The notes under the pieces are model-generated. The model worked only from the letters and a program-made list of their open reading frames with translations, searched no databases and was not told where the DNA came from. From Vermiphilus sp. (GTDB lineage Bacteria > Ratteibacteria > UBA8468 > B48-G9 > JAFGKM01): DNA of 16,100 nt. Shown here piece after piece: positions 1 through 6,833 of the stretch. The stretch spans positions 1 through 16,100 of the forward strand of contig DYKC01000015.1 of assembly GCA_020722825.1 (NCBI GenBank), in the 5' to 3' direction. How positions within the stretch are numbered: the first letter of the stretch is position 1; each line of letters opens with the position of its first letter. Made by a program: the position numbers and the translations under genes.

Positions 1-65
1 GAAAGACAAAAGAAGGAAAAAGTTTTTCCGAATTTCTAAACCCGAATCGCTAATTCCGTTTTTTA
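1..65 (+). repeat. Leader repeat copy 1 (truncated by window edge), upstream of eno
   Basis: This stretch matches 13518-13582 without gaps at 55 of 65 positions. It contains a 14-base unit repeated about 2.2 times (28-41, 42-55, then CCG at 56-58), of the form CCGAAT plus three bases plus CTAA plus two bases. Just before it, GGAAAA and TTTTCC can form a small local hairpin (about 15-29). By comparison with the rpsO copy, these bases are the loop and 3' arm of a larger palindrome whose 5' arm would lie left of base 1. It ends 24 bases before the eno ATG, with only the Shine-Dalgarno region between. A regulatory role is inferred; the repeat itself is seen directly. Confidence 0.8.
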
Positions 66-89
66 GTCGTTCGGGGTAAAGGAGTGATA

Positions 90-1352
90 ATGAAGATATC
101 TGAGGTTTATGCAAGAGAGATTCTTGATTCAAGGGGAACGCCGACCATAGAGGTGGAGGTTTTTCTTGAGGACGGTGAAATGGGAAGGGCTGCTGTGCCT
201 TCGGGTGCTTCCACAGGCGAGAGAGAGGCCCTGGAACTGCGTGATGGTGGAAAAAAGTTTCTGGGCAAAGGAGTTGAAAAAGCTGTCAATAATGTCAACA
301 ATATTATTGCACCTGAAATAAAAGGGATGATTTCCTACGAGCAAAGAAAAATTGACAGGTTTCTTATAGAACTTGACGGGACAGAAAACAAAGCAAACCT
401 TGGTGCCAATGCAATACTGGGAGTGAGTCTTGCAGTAGCTAGAGCCGCTGCCAGTGCTCTGGATGTACCGCTCTACTTTTATCTTGGAGGACTTAAGGCA
501 AATCTTTTACCTGTTCCTCTATGCAATGTCATAAACGGAGGGATGCATGCAGACAACAATCTTGACATCCAGGAGTTTATGATAGCGCCGCTCGGTGCTA
601 AAACCTTCAAGGACGGTTACAGGATGGTAGCGGAGGTATTTCAGGTTTTAAAGAAAACCCTTAAGGAGAAGGGATATATAACCTCTGTAGGGGATGAGGG
701 AGGTTTTGCTCCAAGTCTGAAGAAGAATGAAGAGGCAGTGGAACTGATAATAGAGGCGATTGAAAAAGCAGGATATAAAGCAGGGGAAGATGTTTCTATA
801 GCCCTTGACATTGCGGCATCCTCCCTGTATGAAAAGGGTGGGTACCTTTTTGAAGGGAAGAAGGTAGATTCGTCCGACCTTATTGAGTATTATGAGAAGA
901 TAATAAAAAAATATCCTATATTTTCAATAGAAGACGGCTTGGCAGAGAACGACTGGGATGGATGGAAGGATATGACGGAAAAACTGAACAGTAAAATTCA
1001 GATTGTCGGAGATGATGTATTTGTAACAAACCCGAAAATATTCAAGAAGGGCATAGAGAAGAAGGTTGCCAATGCCATTCTTGTAAAGGTAAATCAGATA
1101 GGTACTCTCAGCGAGACATTTGAGACCGTTGAGATGGCACAGAGAAACGGTTATGGTGTTGTGATATCCCACAGAAGCGGTGAGACCGAAGACTCTTTTA
1201 TTGCTGACCTTGCGGTGGGCGTAAATGCAGGACAGATTAAAACGGGGTCTTTAAGCAGGTCTGAACGTCTGTGTAAATACAACCAGTTGTTAAGAATTGA
1301 AGAATCTCTCGGGAATACTGCCGAGTATTATGGTAAATATCTAATAAAATGA
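90..1352 (+). CDS. eno: Enolase (phosphopyruvate hydratase)
   Basis: Cytosolic glycolytic enzyme interconverting 2-phosphoglycerate and phosphoenolpyruvate; in many bacteria it also associates with RNA-degradation complexes. The 420-residue length is typical. Family blocks seen in order are the N-terminal EILDSRG and PSGASTG, the catalytic GDEGGF, the magnesium-site blocks ALDIA, SIEDGL and GDD, the catalytic lysine in ILVKVNQIGT, and SHRSGET near the C-terminus. ATG at 90 is preferred because AAAGGAG lies at 78-84, five bases upstream. The in-frame GTG at 84 would overlap that ribosome site. The last codons overlap the next gene by four bases (ATGA), implying translational coupling. The leader carries the repeat shared with rpsO, so the two operons may share control. 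No key residue looks missing. Confidence 0.98.
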   Translation: MKISEVYAREILDSRGTPTIEVEVFLEDGEMGRAAVPSGASTGEREALELRDGGKKFLGKGVEKAVNNVNNIIAPEIKGMISYEQRKIDRFLIELDGTENKANLGANAILGVSLAVARAAASALDVPLYFYLGGLKANLLPVPLCNVINGGMHADNNLDIQEFMIAPLGAKTFKDGYRMVAEVFQVLKKTLKEKGYITSVGDEGGFAPSLKKNEEAVELIIEAIEKAGYKAGEDVSIALDIAASSLYEKGGYLFEGKKVDSSDLIEYYEKIIKKYPIFSIEDGLAENDWDGWKDMTEKLNSKIQIVGDDVFVTNPKIFKKGIEKKVANAILVKVNQIGTLSETFETVEMAQRNGYGVVISHRSGETEDSFIADLAVGVNAGQIKTGSLSRSERLCKYNQLLRIEESLGNTAEYYGKYLIK

Positions 1353-1621
1353 GAAGAAGAGAAAGGAAGAAATATTTTATACTATTTGTCTGTTTGTTTT
1401 TCGTATTAATCAGTATACCAAGACTGAAAAGCCTTATCACAAATTACAGGAAGCTCCAGTATTACAATGCGGAGATAAAAAAACTTCGGGCAGAAAACGA
1501 TGCACTCCTTGAAAAAATCAAGTCTCTTGAAAGCGACCCTTATTACACAGAAAAAATACTCAGGGAAAATTACGGATATATAAAAGAAGGGGAGTATGTA
1601 TATAGGGTTAAGAAGGAATAA
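1349..1621 (+). CDS. FtsB/DivIC-like septum formation initiator
   Basis: Small bitopic membrane protein of 90 residues, the expected size for the FtsB/DivIC family, which links division proteins at the septum. It has a basic N-terminus (RRRERKK), one hydrophobic segment at about 9-26, then a coiled coil at about 30-62 (leucine and isoleucine spaced among charged residues in EIKKLRAENDALLEKIKSLE). The C-terminal motif DPYYTEKILRENYGYIKEGE resembles the family pattern of an Arg-Glu pair followed by a glycine and a Gly-Glu-x-Val/Tyr end. The ATG overlaps the eno stop and has no clear ribosome site, so it is probably translated by coupling. FtsB and DivIC cannot be separated by sequence alone at this length. 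Confidence 0.85.
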   Translation: MRRRERKKYFILFVCLFFVLISIPRLKSLITNYRKLQYYNAEIKKLRAENDALLEKIKSLESDPYYTEKILRENYGYIKEGEYVYRVKKE

Positions 1622-1638
1622 AAACAAAAGGAAGTAGA

Positions 1639-2919
1639 ATGTACTCACTTAAATTTGTAAGAGAAAACACAGAACTGTTAAAAAAATCTTCGGAACTCAA
1701 AGGTGAGAAGGTAAGGTGGGATGAACTTGAGGAACTTGATAATAAAAGACGCAGGATAATATATTTTGTTGAAGAACGCAGACACTGGCAGAAGGATTTA
1801 AGTAATAAGATATCTGAGAGAAGAGATTCTGACGATGAAAAAAGTTCAGTTCAGGATATGCTCAGACAGGCAAAAAAGTATTCTGATGAAATAAGAAAAA
1901 GTGAATCTGAACTTAAAGACATAGAAAAAAGGATTGACGAAATAATAATGTCAATCCCGAATATTCCTCATCCTTCTGTTCCTGAAGGGATGGGTGCTGA
2001 AGATAACGTGGTGGTGAAAAACTGGGGTGAAATTCCAGAGGGAAAAGATTTTGAAATCCTTCCACACTGGGAAATTGGTGAAAAAACTGGTATTCTTGAC
2101 TTTCCACGAGGTTCAAAGATTGCAGGCAGTTTCTTCCCTGTTTTCAGGGAATATGGTGCTGTTCTTGTCCGTGCTCTGATAAATTTCATGCTTGATCTTC
2201 ACAGGAAAAACGGTTTTACCGAGGTATGGGTTCCGGTTCTGGTAAACAGGGAGAGTATGTTTACAACAGGACAGCTTCCCAAACTTGAAAAAGATATGTA
2301 TCACCTTGATGATGACGATTATTTCCTTATACCGACCGCAGAGGTCCCGGTTACCAACCTGCACAGAGATGAGGTTATCTCTGAAGAAAAACTGCCTTTG
2401 TATTATGCCGCATATACCCCCTGTTTCAGAAAAGAAGCCGGGGCATATGGTAAGGACACCAGAGGTTTGATACGTCTGCACCAGTTTGACAAGGTGGAAC
2501 TGGTAAAATTTGTTCGCCCGGAAACCTCCTATGAGGAACTTGAAACTCTGGTGGAAGAAGCAGAGAAGGTATTGCAGGCTCTTAAACTGCCCTACCGGGT
2601 TTTAAAATTATGCACCGGTGAACTGAGTTTTGCCGCGAGTAAGTGTTATGACATTGAAGCGTGGGCACCGGGCATAAAGAAATGGCTTGAGGTATCTTCC
2701 TGTTCAAATTTTGAGGCATTCCAGGCAAGAAGAGGCAAGATAAAATACAGAAATACAAGAGAAGGTAAAACCGACTACGTCCATACCCTTAACGGTTCCG
2801 GTATAGCCCTGCCGAGAACAATAGTAGCAATTCTTGAAAACTATCAGCAACAGGATGGTTCTGTACTTATCCCTGAGGTTTTGAGAGATTATATGGGTGG
2901 CATAGAAAAGATTGTTTGA
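1639..2919 (+). CDS. serS: Seryl-tRNA synthetase
   Basis: Class II aminoacyl-tRNA synthetase that charges tRNA-Ser (and tRNA-Sec where present) with serine. The 426 residues match the bacterial form. The N-terminal 110 residues are charged and heptad-like, fitting the tRNA-binding coiled-coil arm. The catalytic core shows TAEVPVTN, motif 2 (FRKEAGAYGKDTRGLIRLHQF) and motif 3 (NGSGIALPRTIVAILEN), followed by the typical end DGSVLIPEVLRDYMGG. The ATG at 1639 is preceded by AAGGAAG about five bases upstream and starts 17 bases after the FtsB-like gene. It is probably cotranscribed with eno and the downstream M20 gene. Confidence 0.98.
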   Translation: MYSLKFVRENTELLKKSSELKGEKVRWDELEELDNKRRRIIYFVEERRHWQKDLSNKISERRDSDDEKSSVQDMLRQAKKYSDEIRKSESELKDIEKRIDEIIMSIPNIPHPSVPEGMGAEDNVVVKNWGEIPEGKDFEILPHWEIGEKTGILDFPRGSKIAGSFFPVFREYGAVLVRALINFMLDLHRKNGFTEVWVPVLVNRESMFTTGQLPKLEKDMYHLDDDDYFLIPTAEVPVTNLHRDEVISEEKLPLYYAAYTPCFRKEAGAYGKDTRGLIRLHQFDKVELVKFVRPETSYEELETLVEEAEKVLQALKLPYRVLKLCTGELSFAASKCYDIEAWAPGIKKWLEVSSCSNFEAFQARRGKIKYRNTREGKTDYVHTLNGSGIALPRTIVAILENYQQQDGSVLIPEVLRDYMGGIEKIV

Positions 2920-2938
2920 AGCGGTAAATTTTATAAAA

Positions 2939-4108
2939 ATGTCTACTCTACAAGATGTTAAAAGAAAAGTGTCAAAGATAGAAAAGGAGATTATCTCTTT
3001 ACGCCGACACTTTCACAAACATCCTGAACTCGGTTTTGAGGAATACAAAACATCAAAAAAGGTTCAGTCTGTTTTAAAAAAAGCAGGTATCCCCTTTGAG
3101 GTAAAAGCCAGGACAGGGGTTGTGGGTTACATAGAAAGAGGTGCAGGGACAACGGTCGGACTGAGGGCAGATATGGATGCCTTGCCTGTTGAAGAAAAAA
3201 CAGGACTTCCTTTTGCGTCCGTAAACAAAGGGGTTATGCATGCCTGCGGACATGACGGTCATACAGCGGTTGTTCTTGGGGTGGCAAAGATATTGAAGAA
3301 GATGGAAAAACATCTCAGGGTAAACGTAAGGTTTATCTTCCAGCCCTGTGAGGAGAAACCGCCTGGCGGTGCCTTGCTTATGATTAAAGAAGGGGTTTTA
3401 AATAAACTGGACTATCTTATCGGATTCCACTTTTTCCCTTTTCTTCCGCTTTATAAAATATGGTTCGGTAAAGGACCGGTGCTGGCTACCACAGATTTTT
3501 TCAATTTAACGGTTAAAGGGAAGGGAGGGCATGGCTCTTCTCCAGACCTCACAAATGACCCGATAGTATGTTCGGCTTCAATCATAAATGGTTTTCAGAC
3601 GATAATAAGCAGAAACATCAATCCGTTAAAACCTGCCGTAATATCTGTCTGTAAAATTTCGGGTGGAGAGGTTTTTAACATCATCCCTGAGGAGGTTCAA
3701 CTTACAGGAACTGTGAGGACGCTTGATGATGAAACAAGGGAAAAGATAAAGACAGAGATGAAGAAGAAGGTTGAAATGCTCTCTGCTGCTTTTGGATGCA
3801 GTGCGAATCTGCAATACAATAACTATTCTCCACTTTGCGTCAACGAAGAAAGATTCACAGGTCTGCTTGAACAGATTGCCCGAGATACATTATACAGAAA
3901 GAATATCGTTGATTTTCATCCTGTGATGGATGGAGAGGATTTTGCTTTTTTTTCAGAGAAGGTCCCATCATCCTATCTCTTCGTGGGTATAGGTGATAAA
4001 TACGGAGCTAACCACAGCAACAACTTTTCAATAGACGAAAGAGTACTGCCTTACATGGTAAACTTTCTTTCTTTTCTGATTCTTAATATGTCAATACCTG
4101 ATTTTTAA
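2939..4108 (+). CDS. M20-family metal-dependent amidohydrolase (M20D, hippurate/N-acyl-amino-acid hydrolase type)
   Basis: Probable cytosolic zinc hydrolase that removes acyl groups from N-acyl amino acids or cleaves related amides; the exact substrate cannot be read from sequence. Family blocks are RRHFHKHPELGFEE near the N-terminus, GLRADMDALPV, MHACGHDGHT (metal-binding Cys and His), FIFQPCEE (glutamate pair), GFHFFP (His) and a C-terminal DGEDFAFF plus NHSNNF. The family usually has Ala where Cys stands in QPCEE. About 389 residues from ATG 2939. A TTG at 2912 in the same frame would overlap serS and add nine residues. Neither start has a strong ribosome site, and ATG leaves 19 bases after serS. 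It is the last gene of the plus-strand run and converges on the PIN remnant 9 bases away. Confidence 0.9.
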   Translation: MSTLQDVKRKVSKIEKEIISLRRHFHKHPELGFEEYKTSKKVQSVLKKAGIPFEVKARTGVVGYIERGAGTTVGLRADMDALPVEEKTGLPFASVNKGVMHACGHDGHTAVVLGVAKILKKMEKHLRVNVRFIFQPCEEKPPGGALLMIKEGVLNKLDYLIGFHFFPFLPLYKIWFGKGPVLATTDFFNLTVKGKGGHGSSPDLTNDPIVCSASIINGFQTIISRNINPLKPAVISVCKISGGEVFNIIPEEVQLTGTVRTLDDETREKIKTEMKKKVEMLSAAFGCSANLQYNNYSPLCVNEERFTGLLEQIARDTLYRKNIVDFHPVMDGEDFAFFSEKVPSSYLFVGIGDKYGANHSNNFSIDERVLPYMVNFLSFLILNMSIPDF

Positions 4109-4117
4109 GGCTCACTT

Positions 4118-4500
4118 CTATATTTTGAGGTCGGAGAGTTTTTGCAAAAACTTAATGGTTCCAACCTTCCTGCAGAAGGAATAATCGGCAGTAATCAAAA
4201 CGGCTTCCAGTTCCTGTGCAAGGGCGAGAAAACAGGCATCGTAGACGGTTACGTCCATCTTGAAAGATAACGTAATAGCCGTTTTAATTAATCCGTAAGA
4301 AGTCGTCATATCTTTTGTTTCAATCCCAAGTTTGAAAACGCTTTCTACTGCCATATCCACGTCTTTTGGGTTGAATGCGGGGTTGTAGCGTAAGGCATTT
4401 GCCAGTTCATAATAGAGGAGGTCGGGTATTACCAATTCAATTAAATTGTCTATATAGCGTGGAGGAACTCTGGTTAAGCGTCAGGGAAAAATCAGTTCAC
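4118..4500 (-). pseudogene. PIN-domain (VapC-type) toxin remnant
   Basis: The intact part (open from 4480, possible TTG start at 4435) encodes a PIN-domain C-terminal two thirds. It has a conserved Glu in YYELANALR, an Asp in TVYDACFLALA and an Asp in LITADYSF, the usual second, third and fourth acidic residues of this RNase fold. The N-terminal strand with the first catalytic Asp is absent: the frame is closed by TGA at 4481-4483. Just upstream, in another frame (4500 downward), a degenerate reading gives V-N-stop-F-F-P-D-A-stop-P-E-F. This resembles the usual VKWFFPDA-like segment broken by stops. Only about 25 bases then separate it from tRNA-Pro, and no antitoxin gene is visible. I read it as a decayed toxin gene. 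The alternative is a short expressed 105-residue PIN protein. Confidence 0.7.
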
Positions 4501-4523
4501 TCTCCTCTATAGAAGATTGCGAA

Positions 4524-4599
4524 TCGGGGCGGGCGGATTTGAACCGCCGACCTCTTGGTCCCGAACCAAGCGCTCTAAACCAGGCTGAGCCACGCCCCG
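4524..4599 (-). tRNA. tRNA-Pro (anticodon CGG)
   Basis: The full cloverleaf can be drawn. The acceptor stem CGGGGCG pairs perfectly with CGCCCCG (7 bp), the D stem is GCTC/GAGC, and the anticodon stem CTTGG/CCAAG holds the loop TTCGGGA. The T arm is GGCGG/CCGCC with loop TTCAAAT, and the discriminator is A. Loop positions 34-36 are CGG, reading the proline codon CCG. CCA is not encoded, so it must be added by nucleotidyltransferase. It lies four bases downstream of tRNA-Arg on the same strand, and its 3' end abuts the PIN remnant. Confidence 0.95.
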
Positions 4600-4603
4600 C
4601 ATA

Positions 4604-4676
4604 TGCGCCCAGCCCGATTTGAACAGGCAACTTTCAGGTCCGCAACCTGACGTTCTATCCATTGAACTATGGGCGC
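4604..4676 (-). tRNA. tRNA-Arg (anticodon GCG)
   Basis: The full cloverleaf can be drawn. The acceptor stem GCGCCCA pairs perfectly with TGGGCGC, the D stem is GTTC/GAAC with loop AATGGATA, and the anticodon stem TCAGG/CCTGA holds loop TTGCGGA. The T stem is GCCTG/CGGGC with one G-U pair and loop TTCAAAT. The anticodon is GCG (Arg, CGC/CGU). An A follows the two loop guanines at the place of A20, an arginine identity element. CCA is not encoded. The 5' end is only seven bases after the fumarase beta stop, so RNase P cleavage would trim the fumarase mRNA right behind its stop codon. Confidence 0.93.
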
Positions 4677-4683
4677 GTATGAA

Positions 4684-5226
4684 TCATTTATTATAAAGGT
4701 TTTTGCCATTACTATCAATACCAACTATCGCTGGGAATCCATCAACCTCAAGTCTGTAGAGCGCTTCGGGTCCAAGTTCACAGTATGCAAAACACTCCGC
4801 CTTTTTGACAAACCTGTTGAGGTACGCACCACACCCCCCATAGGTAAGGAGGTATATGGCACCATATTTTCTACAGGCATCTTCTATATCTTTACTCCTA
4901 TCTCCCTTGCCCATTGTTGCCTTCAGTCCTGCTTTCAGAAGTGGTATCGTATTTTTATCCATTCTTGAACTGGTGGTTGGTCCGCAGGAGCCAAGCACTT
5001 TACCGGGCGGTGCAGGGGTTGGGCCCATATAGTAGATAAGACCTCCTCTGACCGGGAAGGGCAGGGGAGATTTTTTTAATACAGCCTCAATCATCTTTTT
5101 ATGTGCGGCATCACGTGCCACATAAATTGTTCCGTAAATCTCAACTTCGTCGCCGGCTTTTAATCTGCTGATCTGTTTGTCGTTCTCCAGCGGAAATTCT
5201 ATCTTTTTCATAATATCTCGTATCAT
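4684..5226 (-). CDS. Fumarate hydratase class I, beta subunit (C-terminal domain type)
   Basis: Partner of the adjacent alpha subunit in the two-subunit, oxygen-sensitive fumarase (or the related L-tartrate dehydratase), which interconverts fumarate and malate. Family blocks are LKAGDEVEIYGTIYVARDAAHKKM near the N-terminus, GPTPAPPGKVLGSCGPTTSSRMD in the middle, GLKATMGKG, LLTYGGCGAYL and ELGPEALYRLEVDGFPAIV near the end. About 180 residues is normal for the separate subunit. Two ATG starts are possible, 5226 and 5211. The first has AAGAG five bases upstream; the second fits the family N-terminus (KKIEFPL). A hairpin lies in the 46-base gap after the alpha gene. Fumarase is likelier than tartrate dehydratase, but the sequence does not settle this. 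Confidence 0.92.
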   Translation of the reverse strand: MIRDIMKKIEFPLENDKQISRLKAGDEVEIYGTIYVARDAAHKKMIEAVLKKSPLPFPVRGGLIYYMGPTPAPPGKVLGSCGPTTSSRMDKNTIPLLKAGLKATMGKGDRSKDIEDACRKYGAIYLLTYGGCGAYLNRFVKKAECFAYCELGPEALYRLEVDGFPAIVGIDSNGKNLYNK

Positions 5227-5237
5227 CCTTACTCTTG

Positions 5238-5260
5238 CCCTCTCTCCGTAAGGGAGAGGG
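5238..5260. other. Hairpin between the two fumarase subunit genes
   Basis: On the plus strand CCCTCTC (5238-5244) and GAGAGGG (5254-5260) are complementary. An inner CC/GG pair around the loop GTAA extends the stem, with one extra T. It occupies most of the 46-base gap between the alpha stop and the beta start and is followed by purine-rich sequence. No T-run follows on the minus strand, so it is not a standard terminator. It may stabilise mRNA, set subunit ratio or be a dispersed repeat. Confidence 0.6.
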
Positions 5261-5272
5261 AAGGAAGGGGAG

Positions 5273-6109
5273 TCACAGTGTAATTGTCCCGAACCTGTGT
5301 GCCCAGCAGGAGATGTTTACTGCAACGGGTAACCCTGCTATGTGCGTGGGAAATGTTTCTATCCGCACATCCAGGGCAGTTGTCCTGCCTCCGAATCCTC
5401 CGGGCCCAATTTTCAACTGGGAGTTAATCTTTTTCAAAATTAATTTTTCCCAGTTTCTGTTCACGGACTTCTCCCCAATTTTGCAAAGGGCCATTTTGGA
5501 CAGAATAGCGGCCTTTTCAAAGGTGCCTCCTATCCCCACGCCTACAAAAACAGGAGGACAGGGTAGAGAACCCGCCTCCTTAATTGTCTTCAAAATAAAT
5601 TCTTCAATACCCACTTTACCTGCAGAGGGATTCAGCATTGCCAGTCTTGAAGTGTTTTCCGCACCGAACCCTTTTGTCAGGAGACTTATTTTAAACATAC
5701 CTTTCTTACCGGAAAGGATGTGAACCACTCCGGGTGTATTTGTACCGGTATTTTTCCGCTCAAGGGGAGAAACGACAGAATTGCGCAGGAACCCTTTTTT
5801 GCTTCCCCGTTTCAACCCTTCATTGATAATTTCTTCAAGGTTTTTATACTTCCCTGTGTCTATTATTACATCACAGCCCTGTTCAACAAAAAATACTGAC
5901 AGCCCTGTGTCCTGACATATCGGTAGTTTTTCTTTTTCCGAGACTTTTAAGTTTTCAAGTATGATTCCGAGATATTTTTTGCTAAGACCTGTTTCAATCC
6001 TGTAACTCTTTCGGATATATCTTTGCACACCTTTCGGAAGATAATACGCCGTATCTACGACCATTTTAGAAACTTCTTCAATGATTCTTTTATAAGAGAT
6101 TTTCCTCAT
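5273..6109 (-). CDS. Fumarate hydratase class I, alpha subunit (iron-sulfur)
   Basis: Carries the [4Fe-4S] cluster of the two-subunit class I fumarase (or tartrate dehydratase). Three conserved cysteines are visible at about residues 65 (PICQDTG), 184 (SLPCPPVFVG) and 268 (VNISCWAHR), as expected for the cluster. ATG at 6109 is chosen because GGTGG lies about five bases upstream; TTG at 6130 in frame is an alternative. The 278 residues are normal for the separate subunit. The gene overlaps the recO end by 20 bases, so it is probably translationally coupled to it, an unusual partner. The cluster suggests an anaerobic or low-oxygen life. Confidence 0.94.
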   Translation of the reverse strand: MRKISYKRIIEEVSKMVVDTAYYLPKGVQRYIRKSYRIETGLSKKYLGIILENLKVSEKEKLPICQDTGLSVFFVEQGCDVIIDTGKYKNLEEIINEGLKRGSKKGFLRNSVVSPLERKNTGTNTPGVVHILSGKKGMFKISLLTKGFGAENTSRLAMLNPSAGKVGIEEFILKTIKEAGSLPCPPVFVGVGIGGTFEKAAILSKMALCKIGEKSVNRNWEKLILKKINSQLKIGPGGFGGRTTALDVRIETFPTHIAGLPVAVNISCWAHRFGTITL

Positions 6110-6833
6110 TTGCCCACCATATTTTATCAATGCCGGTATGATAATTCAATGTTATGTTGCCGTAAAAATTCGTCTTTACCAGTATTTCTTCCGGCACGCT
6201 TTTTATTATACCTGCTTTTTCAATTTGCATACTTTCCAGTTGGCGCATAACCCTAAGTACCTTCAAAGAGATATTTATTGCATGCGGGTCCTTATACCTA
6301 CAGTGACTGCAGACAATACCGCCCAGTTTACCGCTGAAGATGTTTGTTTTTTCCTCTCTGCCACATACGACGCATCTTGAAAGTTCTATCCCGTAACCGA
6401 GTATCTTTATAAGTTTCAGTTTAAAAATGACGAAAAGGATTTCCGGGGTAGTTATGCTGGTCAGCATCCTGCCTGTCTCTGCAAGCAGATTGAAGATCCT
6501 TTCGTCTTTTTCCTTTTCGGGGGTAAACAGATTAACAAGGTTAAGCGCGAGATACCACGCTTTTAAATTTTCTTTGCATGTTATCTCGTAGCAGTTGACC
6601 AATGACGGGTTGCTTATCAGATTCAGTTCTGAAAATCTTTTGATGTAAAAAAAAGCCAGTATGTGTGCTCCCTGACTGAAAGTCAGGGGAGAAATACGGC
6701 TTTTTTCAGTTCGCACACCTTTCAGCAATCCCTTGATTTTACCCAGGTGTTTGGTATACAGGGTAAGGATGACGCTGGTTTCCCTGAAATCATTTTTTTT
6801 CAGTACTATCGCTTCTGTTTTTAGAGGAGGCAT
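6090..6833 (-). CDS. recO: DNA repair protein RecO
   Basis: RecF-pathway mediator that binds SSB and single-stranded DNA and helps load RecA. The N-terminal OB-fold pattern is present (KTEAIVLKKNDFRETSVILTLYT, then LGKIKGLLKGVR), followed by a helical middle. A zinc-finger-like Cys set lies at about 153-181 (CVVCG and CSHC). The 247-residue length is normal. ATG at 6833 gives the conserved start; TTG at 6845 is possible. There is no clear ribosome site, and the gene starts inside the end of the DUF502 gene (44-base overlap), so coupling is likely. Confidence 0.92.
   Translation of the reverse strand: MPPLKTEAIVLKKNDFRETSVILTLYTKHLGKIKGLLKGVRTEKSRISPLTFSQGAHILAFFYIKRFSELNLISNPSLVNCYEITCKENLKAWYLALNLVNLFTPEKEKDERIFNLLAETGRMLTSITTPEILFVIFKLKLIKILGYGIELSRCVVCGREEKTNIFSGKLGGIVCSHCRYKDPHAINISLKVLRVMRQLESMQIEKAGIIKSVPEEILVKTNFYGNITLNYHTGIDKIWWANEENLL

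Noticed and set aside
2113..2481. Open frame of 122 codons on the minus strand within serS
   Set aside because: It is antisense to the conserved catalytic core of SerRS, with no ribosome site or family motif.
4436..4523. Imperfect palindrome after tRNA-Pro (CTATA-GAGGA against TCCTC-TATAG) as a terminator
   Set aside because: The arms are broken by a five-base insertion and the loop is long. No T-run follows on the minus strand, so it may be chance or part of the PIN remnant.
4669..4968. Open frame of 99 codons on the plus strand over tRNA-Arg and the fumarase beta end
   Set aside because: It begins inside the tRNA, is antisense to a well-recognised gene and shows no family motif.
5235..5723. 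Open frame of 162 codons on the plus strand antisense to fumarase alpha
   Set aside because: It mirrors a gene with all three cluster cysteines, and its translation has no recognisable domain.
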